From the NCBI GenBank assembly GCA_033002965.1, contig JAURVB010014414.1, positions 62,001-126,000 on the forward strand: a stretch of 64,000 nt of DNA. Direction: 5' to 3'. This DNA comes from Piper betle (lineage: Eukaryota; Streptophyta; Magnoliopsida; Piperales; Piperaceae). Below are positions 22,225 through 34,393 of the stretch, one piece after another. A model generated the notes under the pieces. It was given only the letters and a program-made list of their open reading frames with translations, was not told the origin of the DNA and did no database searches. The position numbers were made by a program, and so were the translations under genes. How positions within the stretch are numbered: the first letter of the stretch is position 1; every line of letters begins with the position of its first letter.

Positions 22225-24935
22225 ATAAATATATATATACCAGCCGGCAGCCCTGGACCCAGGTATGATGTAGGTTTTTGTCGGGGACTTATTATCATAA
22301 TAATACATGTATACGATTATTCATTGTTATTAAGATATATAAGAGTGCAATCTGGGAATTATCTTTTAAGTCCTAATTTCCGGTTAGTTAAAAGAATTGA
22401 TATATAACGTGTCTGTTAAATGACTTTTTGTGTAGTCTGAAATGCCCCTTATATGATTGATCATTGAGTTCCAATCACTTAATTGACTTGACTTTGTTCA
22501 ACGAGACGATCGTGGCAGTATATATATCTCAGCGATTGTCACATCACGGATGGCTCTTTGTCAATTGAAATAATTAATAACCGTTTCCATCGTGATTCAT
22601 GAGTCCATGACTATCCGCAAAAATTATGAAGTTTGGAGTCTAAAATGTTACATTGACAATAATAATCTCCTATACCAACTTTTCCAAAGTCAATATGAAG
22701 TTGTACACTTCCCGAATTTTTATGATTGATTTTAAAGGTAGGAGATGACACGTTTTTTTCAAAAGTTACAATCATCATCTCCTATTTGCTTTGAAAAATA
22801 AGGTACAATCATCATCGTCACGATATTTAATTATCAGAAAATATATTTTATTTCAATCATGTCATATCATTTTTATAAGAAAAAAAAACAAATTCATAAA
22901 TCTTTTTACTAAGACAATGGTATCATTCAATGTTTTGTATGGATAGGTATATAAAATTACTCAAGATCGGGATCACTTAATATTTTGATCCTGAAAAAAA
23001 TGTAATTTTCTCTTTTATCTCTCACTAATTATTTTATCGCAAATTCTATTTAGACCAAAATTATCAATCAATTTAAAATCAGTGGAACCAATAATTAGGT
23101 GACGGGTGATATTTTGAACTAATAAGAATCATACACATCTAATACAGTTGTATTTAGCAACCCTAAACTTTTACGTTGTTACAAAGTTTAATGCACAATT
23201 ATTTCTAAACAAAATTCATTTTTCACGAACACAAGGTTTTTTTAGAAGCGCAATAAATAAGCTTGAACTTGAGCTTGAAAAGATGTCACAAGGCGCCTTT
23301 ATTTAGGCCATTACCACGATCTTCATTAGGCCTTTTTCCATTCACAGTTGACTATTGGCACTTTATTTTTATTTTTTAAAATTTTTTGGCAATATAGGCA
23401 CCACCTTTGCGGCATTTATTCTTATAAGTTCATGCACAAAATATTGCGAGTATTTTTTATTAAAAATGGCATAGAGATTCATATTTTGACATCTCATTCA
23501 CCGTCCTAGTTAGACAGGCCAACCAACTATATATATCAAGTGTAAACCCAAGCCAACTATGCATATCATTGAAGCAGGGTTACTGAGTGCAATTGTTCCA
23601 AGTAAAGCGATGCTAGAAATATGAACATAAACAAACTATACTTAATGGCATCCCACGACGCATCAAGCCAATCAAAGAGAGAACATTAACAAAGCATTTG
23701 GGAGGCCATCGATCCTATCATCAGACAGTATTATGTTTCAAATTAAAATGTGGGAAGAAATTAGGGTGAGAGCATATATGGTTCAGGTGCGGAGAATAAT
23801 ATCAATATTTTCTTAGCCGAACTTGTCATGCAATCTGGTTCTACTGTCTGCCGTAGGTGGGACCTTTTATGGAGATCAACGATGTCATAATTACTTCATT
23901 AACATACCGAGGATCGTTTCCTCGACAAGTTGCTCTTCCTATGTTAATTAAACCTTATATATCTATTCTTATCTATTGAACTCAATACCGGTTTCTGATT
24001 AAAAATAAGAGATTTGGCCAATTAAAATACAATAAAATAAAAAATAATAAATCAAATTATTATATTTCATCTCTTCGTGCATATCTATCTTTGTATTCAA
24101 TGAGAATCTATATTCAAGATAATATTTTAATTATTATAATCTAAATTTATTATTAAACAAAAATTTTTCTATAAAATTAAATTTTTTTGTAATATAAGAT
24201 GCGCATAGCACAACATCGTAGAATTCAATACTGACATGTGATTAAAAGTAAACATTTTGACAAATAAAAATATAACAAAAATTTTAAAAGAATAAATCAA
24301 ATATTATAGCATATCTCCTTTCAATTAAGATCTATCTCTTAATCAGAGTTAATTATGATCTATATCTAATATATTAAATTATTATAGTCAATCTTATTAT
24401 TTAACGTAAATTTATTTATAACATTAAATTTTATCCGTAATATATTTCATATATGGTAGTACGACATCTCGCCTACTTATTATAAAATGTCAATTTGTGA
24501 ATAACTACTTGGATTTGAAAATTACTAGATTAATAAAATTTTATAAATTATATTTTTCTTTGATGCGATAAGATAATCTACTTTAGCTTTGTATAATATT
24601 ATGTTTAATACTGTCACACACAATAATTATTCTAAACAACTCTATTCCTAATTCCTAATTCCTAATTAATTAACCCCACCTACCATCTATGCTCAAAGAT
24701 GGCTTCTTAAGGATGGCATGCCTGTTTGTTTTGTAACGAAAAAAGCTGGCGTACCCTACCCGTTCCTTTTTGGGACACCAATAAGTTGCCTACAAGGGCA
24801 ATAACGTAAAGACATGCAACCACCGTTATGTTACCGTTAAGACCGTTACTTTTCCCGACTGATTCCTCTTCACCGTCCTATCAGTATCGTCTTCTTCTCC
24901 CAACAACCGCTGTCTCGTCTCCTACCCACTTCTCT
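22145..24935. other. AT-rich intergenic DNA upstream of the ankyrin gene
   Basis: Starts with a (TA)n/(GT)n microsatellite (22180-22226). The rest is AT-rich sequence without a recognisable gene; frames are short and featureless. The last 300 bp before 25012 become less AT-rich and should hold the ankyrin gene promoter and leader, but I cannot pick a convincing TATA box. Confidence 0.4.
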
Positions 24936-25011
24936 GTCAAATGTTGAGACGCGATAACCAACACTACGACGAAGAAGACGAGGAAGAGCCCTCTCCACTC
25001 CCACAACAGCC

Positions 25012-28000
25012 ATGGCCCGCCCACCCCTTCGCCTCCTCTCCCACAACGCCTTCTTCTCCGCCGTCTGCTCCGGCGACCTCCCCGCTGTCCGCCGGGTCGT
25101 GGAGGAGCTCGACGGGCCCGATGCCGTCCCCTCCCTCATGTCCCTCCAGAACGAGCTAGGCGAGACGCCGCTTTATATGGCCGTCGCCAACTCCGCCGCC
25201 GACGTGGTGGAGTACTTGGCCCAGCTCTGTACTCTTGAGGTGGCTTCCTTGAAATCCAACATAGGGGTCACTGCTCTTCATGTTGCTGCTAAAAAGGGTC
25301 ATCTGGGTATGCTTTCTACTCTACATATTCCTTTCCTTTCCTTTCTGCAAAAATTTGAGTCCATTTTTTGATCGGTAGTTTCTCGACTAATTAATGTCTA
25401 CTCTTTGATTAATTCATGTGTCATATATATACTACCCAGTTTTTTGAAGGTTGCTTGGCTGTTCACTTTTCCCTTTCATTTCGATCGGATTGAGCTCATG
25501 AGCTGATTGCAGTGATCTCCATTTTAGTGAAACCGACTGTTTTCTCAGAAACAATAGATGCAAGATTTAGCGGCCTTCTCTGTTCTTGGTCATTTTTGAT
25601 GGGCTAAAACAAGGGGACGAACTTAATTAGTACTTAATTCAAATACATCTTTTTCCCATCTTTTGAAAAATGATACCCTTTAATTATTACCGAGTTTAAT
25701 TGATTTTGAGAAACTTCTAGCCTTCTAATTTTCGTGGAGGAGTCTGATTTGCTGAATGCTTTAATATTGTTCCTTTCAACCGACAGATTCACAGAGGTTT
25801 CGTTTTCGCTTCTATGCAACATGTACAAAGGTTTGTTAGTCTAAAATAATACTCGTGCTTTTCTTACAACTGATAACCCTGTTAATTGACTTATCCGTAA
25901 AGCATTTCAATTCTTTCACTTAGCAATGTCTTAAAGTATCTCATCTCAATTTCGTGTCTGACCCTCCCAATTTGGCATATTTTAGGCATTGTAAATGAGC
26001 TTCTGAAGCACTGGCCCGACCTTTGTGGGATTGGTGATCCAAAAACACGACTCCCCTGTATATGGCTGCAGTTCTTAATTATTTGGACATAGTCAGTGCA
26101 CTGCTAGATGCAGACGTTAGCACAATAACAATTGTGAGGAAGAATGGAAAAACTTCATTGCACACAGCTGTGAGAAATGATTTACTGGACATGGTAAAGT
26201 TGTTAATAGAAAGAGATCCAGATATAGTCCCGATCAAAGATAAGAAAGGCCAAACAGCTCTCCATATGGCTGTGAAAGGTAAAAGCACAGGTGTGGTTGA
26301 CGAGATACTCTCTGCTGATGTCTCTATTCTTAATGCACGAGACAAAATGGGCAACACCGCTTTGCATGTAGCAACAAGGAAGTGGCGAACTGAGGTAATA
26401 ATCTTCTGGTCTTGATTCTCTTTCTACTCTCTTGTCATGCAAGTACTACAGCAAGATTTTTTTTCAATATATTTAACCCATGTCCTTCGGTAGTCAATTT
26501 GTGAATTGTTCCTTCCATTTTTATCCTCACACAAATATAAACCAACTTTTTTGTGTTAAATAGTTTGATAATTTAGTATGGCTGTTTATCATCATGTTTT
26601 CCGGATTTTGAATTGGAGTTCTGTAACATTAGTAAGCTTTTGGGGAAAGGTTACTGTTTATGATGAATCAGAAAGGGTACATGTGGGAGAAGAATGTGAT
26701 AATGAAGGACTTTAACTATTGTTCGAAGTTTCAAACTTCTGATTCTTGGTCATTTTGCTTGAATGATTTGTTAATATCATTTTTACCTAGTTTATTTTGT
26801 TATGCATAAGCTCGTTGGAAATCTTGATCATGGGGAATAGTATGTAATCGAAACTGATATGTCAAAGCAGAGAAAAAAGTTTTTCATGATCATATATTTT
26901 CTGAACTTCGACAGATACCTCGGTAGCCCTTCCTTTAACGTAACAACCCGGGCCTTGAATATCTGGCTTGTTAAAATTATGTAAGCAGAGTGGCATATTA
27001 GGAACATTTTATGTTTTTTCATCAAAATAGATGATGCTCTTTTGCAGCATAATGTCTGTTGGGATTTTTAAACGTTCTATTTTTGGGGGAATTGATAGTA
27101 ATTATCAGCTGATACATAGTCATACGAATGACTTCTTTCTCCATTTTTAGATTGTCAGACTTCTATTGAGCTACGAAGCTATTGAAGTAAATGTTCTAAA
27201 TGGCCGCAAAGAAACCGCAATGGATTTGGCCGATAAGATCACTTATGGGCCAGAGCTGTTAGATATAACGGAGGCACTAAGAGAAGCGGGTGCAAAGCAT
27301 GCCAACGACATTGGTCGCTCAGATGATGCGAACGAACTGAGAAGAACTGTAAGTGATATCAAGCATGATGTTTACAACCAACTCAATGAAAATGCCAAAA
27401 CAAACAAAAGGGTCAGTGTGATCCAAAAGGAACTGCAGAAGCTCCACAGGGAAGCCGTCCAAAACACGAACAATTCAATCACTGTTGTGGCCGTGCTAAT
27501 TGCCTCCATTGCCTTCATGTCCATCTTCAACCTGCCTGGCCAGTACGTTGACATTGGGAAAGAAGCTGGTCAGGCAAACATAGCCGATCATATGGGTTTT
27601 CGTGTCTTCTGCCTTCTGAATGCAACCGCTCTTTTCATATCCCTTGCTGTTGTCGTGGTTCAAATTACTTTGGTGGCATGGGAAACCAATGCGCAAAAAC
27701 AAGTGGTGTCTGTTGTAAACAAGCTCTTATGGGCAGCCTGCCTCAACATTTGTTGGAGCTTTTCTAGCGTTGGCATTTGTGGTTGTAGGGAAAGTAGATT
27801 CATGGATGGCTATTACCATTGCGGCAGTAGGAGGACCAATTTTAGTAGGAACCCTTGTTATCTTGTGTTACTTTCTTCTTCGCCAGCGCTTTGGTGGGTT
27901 TGGTGATGATTCTGCGAGAAGGATCCGAAGAGCTAGTGGAAGCAAGTCTTTCTCATTGCCCCTGCAATCTTTCTCAGATCCTGACGCCTATAACTCCGAA

Positions 28001-28033
28001 TATGAGAAGATGAATAAATTGATCGCACTCTAG
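25012..28033 (+). CDS. ITN1-like ankyrin-repeat membrane protein with PGG domain; two frame breaks
   Basis: Three exons: 25012-25306, 25986-26394, 27151-28033, joined by GT-AG introns in matching phase. The N-terminal half carries ankyrin repeats (FFSAVCSGDL, LGETPLYMAV, GVTALHVAAKKGHLG, GKTSLHTAVRN, GQTALHMAVKG, GNTALHVATRK). Then comes a charged linker (RRTVSDIKHDVYNQLNEN) and a PGG domain with four likely membrane helices (VTVVAVLIASIAFMSIF; FCLLNATALFISLAVVVV; AFVVVGK; ILVGTLVILCYFLL). The family acts at the plasma membrane in stress and salt signalling. The start is chosen for its context (AACAGCCATGGCC) and fit to the family. Two single-base breaks disturb the frame: a base short at the A5 run 26041-26045, and one extra base (or two missing) at about 27741-27756. 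On both sides the sequence is well conserved, so I suspect sequence error; a young pseudogene remains possible. Confidence 0.85.
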
Positions 28034-29820
28034 AGCGATGTGCAACCTCAAGTTCGTGTACATATATGGATGGATGATTTTGGAGTTGCTTGAGCTTTTT
28101 TCAGGTCTGCTATTTCATGTAGCTGATCCGCAAAGGGATAAGTTTAATGTACATAGATGCAAATGGTACTCGGAGATTGATCGGTCTATCACCAGCAGAT
28201 TTTGATGAAGAATTAATATATTGGAGCAATATTGCCCTCAATGAAAGGCAGAAATCATGAATTCAAGTGTTCAGAAAGTGTCTCAGTAAATGGAATCTTC
28301 ATTATTGCCTCAATCAGAATGTTCACTCTATTGTAGATTGAAATTGAAAGAATAAAAAGGCAAACAAATCACTTGCTTCATCTGGGTCGGTCGAGAAATT
28401 GATAATCTATGCTTTAGTGATTAGGGCATTCAACTATTCAAGTGATCACTTGATGCAAAATAATTACAACAAAACTGTCGCTTGAGTCGATTGATTAAAT
28501 GCGTTATCTTGTGTGTAACACCCGTGATGTAACGGGTCAAGTCAGGCAAGGCAAACGAACAGAAGGATGAGAAGTCAGTCAGAAAAGAACAAAAGGATGA
28601 AGGCTATATGGTTTACTGGAGCTACGGCCGCCTGGTCGAGTGCCTGTGAATGAATTATTCTGACATTGATATTTCTTTTACTTCTTTGTTTAAGATAATG
28701 TTTAAACCACGAAACCAACACACACTCTTGCACATCCATACTAACCAATCTAATATATCACGTAGTTCATAAATCTTTCCACCAGGGGAATAGGTGGTTG
28801 GATATGGCACGAAGAGAGAGATGTTCAGAGGTCGATGGTGTGGTCCGTGTCCCAAGAATCGCTACTCTGTAAGATCATTAAGTAGGGTGGTGAAAAAGTC
28901 TCTGATGCGATTACTGTAGTCTTCAAAGGAAAGAGACAGATTACAAAATTACATTGTTAGTAGATTACTAGGTCAAGTGACAAGATCACTACTTTACAAA
29001 TACAATGGTCAATTTTTTAAATAAACAAATCATGAGCGTGAAGCAAGCCATCTCATTGCAAAACGATGTTGAGTTTACTTTACCTATTCGTATTAAAAAT
29101 TTTAATTATTAATTATTAATTTTTAATTTATTATATATATATATATATATATGTAATTTTATCTTTTTTTATAAAAATTTAATAAGATGAGTTATAGAAT
29201 TCTATTTATATTATTCTATATAAAGAAAGATTCTATTGACGTTAAATAAAATATCATCCTTCTTAGAGTTTTTGAACACATTTGACTCATAAAAGAAGGG
29301 TTTTTGAAAATTTTCATCATCTTAAGTTGAAATCAGGGTCATAATCCAAAGTGTGGTATGAAGTTGATCCAATTTTCTCTTGAAATATATGTTAATTTTT
29401 TAATTTTTCATATATTATATTTCTTAAAAATTGTATATTTTAGATCTTGTCATTGGTCTAATTTATATTAAAAAATTTTGTCAAATTTTTATTCGATAGT
29501 TAATTATAAGAGATTTTTTAATAAAAAATAATCGAGATAGTTGATTTTCTTTTTTCTTAATTTGAAGGAAAATTTCCGTTTATTTTTATTTTAATATCTC
29601 TTATTTATTTTTATTTCTATTTCACTTATTATTGTAAAGTGTAAAGCGAAACTAATCAATCCCGTGGGGAGGAAGATAATATTACCCACGTTTGGATCGA
29701 AGCCAGCTCTCACTCTCCGCTCACCAAGAAAGACCAGATACCGGCTATTAGTCAGATTCCTATTTTATTTGACTAGCTACTGCTGGTACATACAAGAGAT
29801 TGGATTTGCTTTGGCACCAC
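28034..29820. other. Intergenic DNA between ankyrin gene and NFXL1
   Basis: Holds the 3' UTR of the ankyrin gene at the start and a (TA)n tract at 29131-29152. AT-rich, no coding signal. A TGTAACACCC-like string near 28513 resembles the LTR ends seen elsewhere but is too short to call. Confidence 0.4.
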
Positions 29821-29833
29821 GAAACCAGCGGAC

Positions 29834-29951
29834 TATAAAAGCCCCACCCCACCCACCCAATCAACCAACCCATAACTAAAACCGTGTCCCAAATAACCCC
29901 AAAAGCCTCCCCCGTCTTCCTTCTCCACCTTCTAGGGTTAGGTTAGGGTTT
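29834..29951 (+). promoter_or_regulatory. NFXL1 core promoter: TATA box and telo-box motifs
   Basis: GGACTATAAAAGCC gives a TATA box at about 29834-29839. About 100 bp downstream, TAGGGTTA (29933-29940) and TTAGGGTTT (29943-29951) are telo-box motifs, common near the transcription start of plant genes active in growing cells. The remaining leader to 30072 is C-rich. Confidence 0.6.
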
Positions 29952-30071
29952 CCCGATCCTCACCTGCCCCAATCTCCATCGAACTCTAACCCATCCCATC
30001 CCTCCGTCCCTCCACCCGACCCCCATTCAATTTTCGATCTATTTCGTTTCGGGTGTGTGCGGGGATCCTTT

Positions 30072-33000
30072 ATGAGCTCCCAACCCCGACGCCGCGATCG
30101 AAACGGCGGAGGCAGGCATGCGAATCGATCCGCTTTTCCTCACCGTCAGGCCTGGGTCCCTAGGGCGACGGCCCCCTTCGAGCCGCCCGCCGACAGCAGC
30201 GGCGGCGTCGAATCGGTGGTTTCCGATGTGCCCCGCCATCGGCCCGGCGGGGGGACGAGGAGGGAGGTCGACGGCGGCGGCCCGGCGGTTCCGCAGCTCG
30301 TGCACGAGATTCAGGACAAGCTCGCGAGGGGGTTGTGGAGTGTATGATCTGCTATGACATGGTGCGGCGGTCGGCGCCGATTTGGTCGTGCTCGAGTTGC
30401 TTCTCCATCTTCCATCTGAACTGCATCAAGAAGTGGGCGCGGGCGCCGACGGCGATGGACCTCGCCGTGGAGAAGGACTGCGGCGTGAACTGGCGGTGCC
30501 CGGGCTGCCAATCTGTGCAGCTTGGGATGTCCAAAGATCTGAGGTATACTTGTTTCTGTGGGAAGCGGCCCGACCCGCCGTTTGATCTTTACCTAACCCC
30601 TCATTCTTGCGGGGAGCCTTGTGGGAAGCCTCTAGATTCGCGAAGGGGCGGTAGCAGCAGCAGCAGCAGCGATGTGGATGGGCATCGGTGCTTGCATCTG
30701 TGCGTGCTGCAGTGCCACCCCGGGCCTTGCCCGCCTTGCAAGGCCTTTGCCCCGCCGAGGCGGTGTTCCTGTGGCAAGAAGACGATCACTAGGCGGTGCT
30801 CAGATAGTGCGGCGGAACTGACCTGCGGACTTCGATGTGACAAGTTGCTGAATTGCGGGCGTCATCGATGCGAGAAAGTGTGCCACGTTGGTCCTTGTGA
30901 CCCCTGCCAGGTTCTGTTTACTGCTCCTTGTTTCTGTAGTAAGACAAAAGAAGTTGTTATGTGCGGAGAAATGGCGGTGAAGGGCGTAGTGGATGAGGTG
31001 GATGGACTCTTTTCTTGCAATTTGAAATGTGGGAAGGGGCTTTCTTGTGGTAATCATAGCTGCGATGAGACGTGTCATCCAGGCCCCTGTGGGGACTGTG
31101 AGTTCTTGCCTAGTAAGATCCAAACATGTCATTGTGGTAAAACCATATTGATGAGTAGCAGGAGGAGTTGTTTGGATCCGATCCCAACTTGTTCGAACTC
31201 ATGCAGCAAAACCCTGCATTGTGGGATGCACCTCTGCAAAGAAATTTGCCATGAAGGAAATTGCCCTCCTTGTATGGTTTTAGTCGAGCAGAAGTGCCGC
31301 TGCAAGTCATCTTCTCGAATGGTTGAATGCCATAAAACAAAAGAAGAGGATCATCAACTTCTATGTGATAGAGCATGTGGGCGGAAGAAGAGTTGTGGTA
31401 GGCACAGGTGCAGCGAAAGGTGTTGTCCTCTATCTAGCTCCACAACTAGTGCCCAGATATCTGACATTTGGGATTCACATTTGTGTCAAATGGTGTGTGG
31501 TAAGAAGTTGAGATGCGGGCAGCATTCATGCCAATCTCTTTGTCATAGTGGGCATTGCCCACCCTGCCTTGAGACCATCTTCTCCGATCTCAGCTGCGCT
31601 TGTGGGAAGACTGTGATTCCTCCTCCGCTTCCTTGTGGTACCCCTCCTCCGTCGTGTCAACAACCTTGTTCAGTTCCACAACCCTGCGGCCATCCGGCAA
31701 CCCACAGCTGCCATTTTGGTGACTGCCCGCCATGTTCTGTGCCCATTGCAAAAGAGTGCATTGGTGGGCATGTGGTTCTGAGAAATGTACCTTGTGGTTC
31801 AAAAGATATAAGATGTAACCAGTTATGTGGAAAAACTCGGCAATGTGGTATGCATGCTTGTGCAAGGACCTGCCATCCGTTGCCTTGCGATTCTTCTGGT
31901 GGTGCTAGCTCTGGTTCTTCTGGTTCCAAAGTTTCTTGTGGCCAAGTGTGTGGAGCACCAAGAAGGGACTGCAGACATGCTTGCACAGCCACCTGCCATC
32001 CATCTTACCCATGTCCGGATATTAGGTGTGAATTTTCAGTTACAATCACCTGTTCTTGTGGGCGAATAACTGCAAATGTTCCTTGTGATGCCGGGGGCAG
32101 CAACACCGGGTTCCATGTTGATACTGTCTTTGAAGCTTCTGCCATACAAAAGCTGCCTGTCTCACTTCAACCTGTAGAAGGAAATGGGAAAAGAGTTCCA
32201 CTTGGCCAGCGAAAGTTGATATGCGATGAGGAATGTGCCAAGGTGGAAAAGAAGCGAGTTCTAGCTGAAGCTTTTGACATTACGCCTCCTAATCTGGACT
32301 CGCTACACTTTGGGGAAAGCTCCTCTGTAACAGAACTCCTTTGGGATTTACTGAGACGGGAACCGAAGTGGGTTATGGCAGTAGAAGAGAGATTGAAGTA
32401 CTTAGTTTTAGGGAAGCCTAAAGGAAGCTCTGCTAGTGCAGTGAGAGCACATGTGTTTTCAGCAGTTAGCAAGGACAAAAGGGATGCGATTAGGCATATT
32501 GCTGAGAGATGGAAGGTCTCCATTCAGGCCGCTGGTTGGGAACCGAGAAGATTTGTTGTTGTCCATGTGACTTCCAAGTCAAAAGCTCCGGCGAGAATAA
32601 TTGGACATAAACCTGGGGTACCAGTAACTCCTGCCCAGCCACCACTCTTCGATCAGCACATTGATATGGATCCGAGACTTGTTGTCGCTCTATTTGATTT
32701 GCCTAGTGATGCAGACATAAGTGCACTTGTATTGAGGTTTGGAGGAGAGTGCGAGCTCGTTTGGTTGAATGATAAGAATGCCGTAGCGGTTTCTCTGACC
32801 CAGCTCGTGCAGCAACTGCTCTCAGGCGTTTGGATCATGGCTCTGTTTATCATGGGGCTGTATCCCTTACAGCGGTGCCATCAGCTTCTCGCTCAGTCTG
32901 GGGCGTGGGATTGAGCAAGGATGGGCCAGGAGCAAGCGCGAGCAGTAACAATCCTTGGAAGAAAGCAGTTGTACAAGAGCATGGCTGCACAGAGGATGCT

Positions 33001-33285
33001 TCGTGGGATGCAAATTGGCCTCGTGGAAGCCAAAGTGAACTTCGGGGTAGCGTAGTATGGGAAGGAAAGGAAGCCGCAACCTATACAGTGTCGTCTACGA
33101 ACCGTTGGGATGTTCTTGGTTCTGATAACTCTTCAAGTTCCATGGCTACTACGAACTTGGATGAGGAACATCATTCTGTCTCTCGTGAGATTGGTCCACC
33201 GTCATCAGCTGAACTGATCTCCCGAGGTCTTCTTGGAAAGGATGAAACGGAAGAGGTAGATGATTGGGAGAAAGCTTATACGTAA
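30072..33285 (+). CDS. NFXL1: NFXL1, NF-X1-type zinc-finger protein; two single-base frame breaks
   Basis: Nuclear regulator of stress and immune responses, related to human NF-X1; such proteins can bind DNA and act as ubiquitin ligases. Single exon, as usual for plant NFXL1. About 1071 aa if the frame is continuous. Order: basic R/G-rich start (MSSQPRRRDRN), helix QLVHEIQDKLARG, a RING/PHD-like C4HC3 finger (CMICYDM to WRCPGC, about residues 90-150), then nine or more NF-X1 fingers of the form CG-x3-CG-x-H-C-x4-CH-x-GPC-x2-C (about 200-640), an R3H-like region (DKRDAIRHIAERW), and the C-terminus VDDWEKAYT. ATG 30072 is preferred over 30057 because the family starts MS-x-Q/R. The frame breaks at the G5 run 30328-30332 and at 32790-32792, each one base short. 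Reading resumes in the correct homologous frame both times, so the gene is probably functional. Confidence 0.9.
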
Positions 33286-34199
33286 GAGTTTAGAGCGGAA
33301 AGATTGCTTTTGGTAAGATGATTAATTGTTTGGCTTTTAAACTGCATTCGGAGTGTATGCTTTTGTTAGCATAGAAGAAATTGAAATGTAAATCCGGATT
33401 TGTTTTTTACCTGGATTTATGTGAATGTGCAGTACTTTTTGTAATTTTTTGGTGGGCAAAGCAGTCTTATGGGCCTATCTATGACTTTGCCATGTGTATG
33501 TAAATTGTTTTCGCATCTTATCGGAGTGGAGTTGGGCCTCGGGGACATGGAATCTGTCTTCATTTCTACATGATTGGACGTTGTGTTAAAACTTCGGTTG
33601 AGAATGTACACATCCACTGTAAGCCTCAGCTGTGCTCACCCATTTCAGTACTGAATTATAGAGATCACCAGCACGCCTGGAAACTTTTACTTCAAACTCT
33701 CGATTTGACGAGATGGTCGTCGTGGTTGGTTGAAGCTTTCCATCTTCTTGCTTACTACTATCGTAAATTCATTTCCATCAAATACGGGCAGCTAGAGATA
33801 GATGGGAGATAAAATAGTAATGCATTTAATTGGGAAGTTTCGCGGCATGGGCTGAATTTGCCCATCGACAAGTTTGATACAGATCGTTAAAGAAATAGAA
33901 AATAAATAATGAGCTGTAAGTTTATAGTCAATATTAGCTGTAAGATTAATGAATTACTAGATATGTGAGGAATAATATTTATTTATTTATTGTTAAAAAT
34001 TTAAACTGTCACTAATGATATTTAATAGACAGTAATTTGCTTGCACCTCATCGAGCCTTTAAGATCTTACAATAGGTTACCACACTAAGAAAATTTAAGT
34101 GGTGGTCTTGTTTTGGACCAAGGCTGTAGAAGATTATATACACCCCTTATATAAGCAGTAAGCACAAGAAGAACAACCAGACAAGTAGTTTAGCAGGCT
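33286..34199. other. NFXL1 3' region and intergenic DNA
   Basis: Holds the NFXL1 3' UTR. The short open frames here (33417-33617, 33570-33812) have no family motif. AT-rich beyond 33830. Ends at the copia target duplication AAGAG (34200-34204). Confidence 0.5.
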
Positions 34200-34204
34200 A
34201 AGAG

Positions 34205-34382
34205 TGAGAAGAATTGAACTTTGATTGAGAAGAAGAGATTTACAGCAATGAGGAGGGGTTTTATATTTACATAACTTGATAGGCAAGTATCTCAACATTC
34301 CTATTTTTGAAACCTAAGACATTTACAGAAATACCCTCCCTTATACATTCCAAACATTACACTATCTTATACATTCCTAACA
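34205..34382 (-). repeat. 3' LTR of the copia element, 178 bp
   Basis: Same length as the other LTR. Two differences were seen: GATTGAG here versus CATTGAG there, and GCAAGTATC here versus GCAAGCATC there. Confidence 0.95.
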
Positions 34383-34393
34383 TCCCCCCTCAA

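Noticed and set aside
24941..25159. Upstream ATG frame overlapping the ankyrin gene start
   Set aside because: It reads the same DNA in another frame and gives a P/S-rich shadow; the ankyrin frame from 25012 matches the family.
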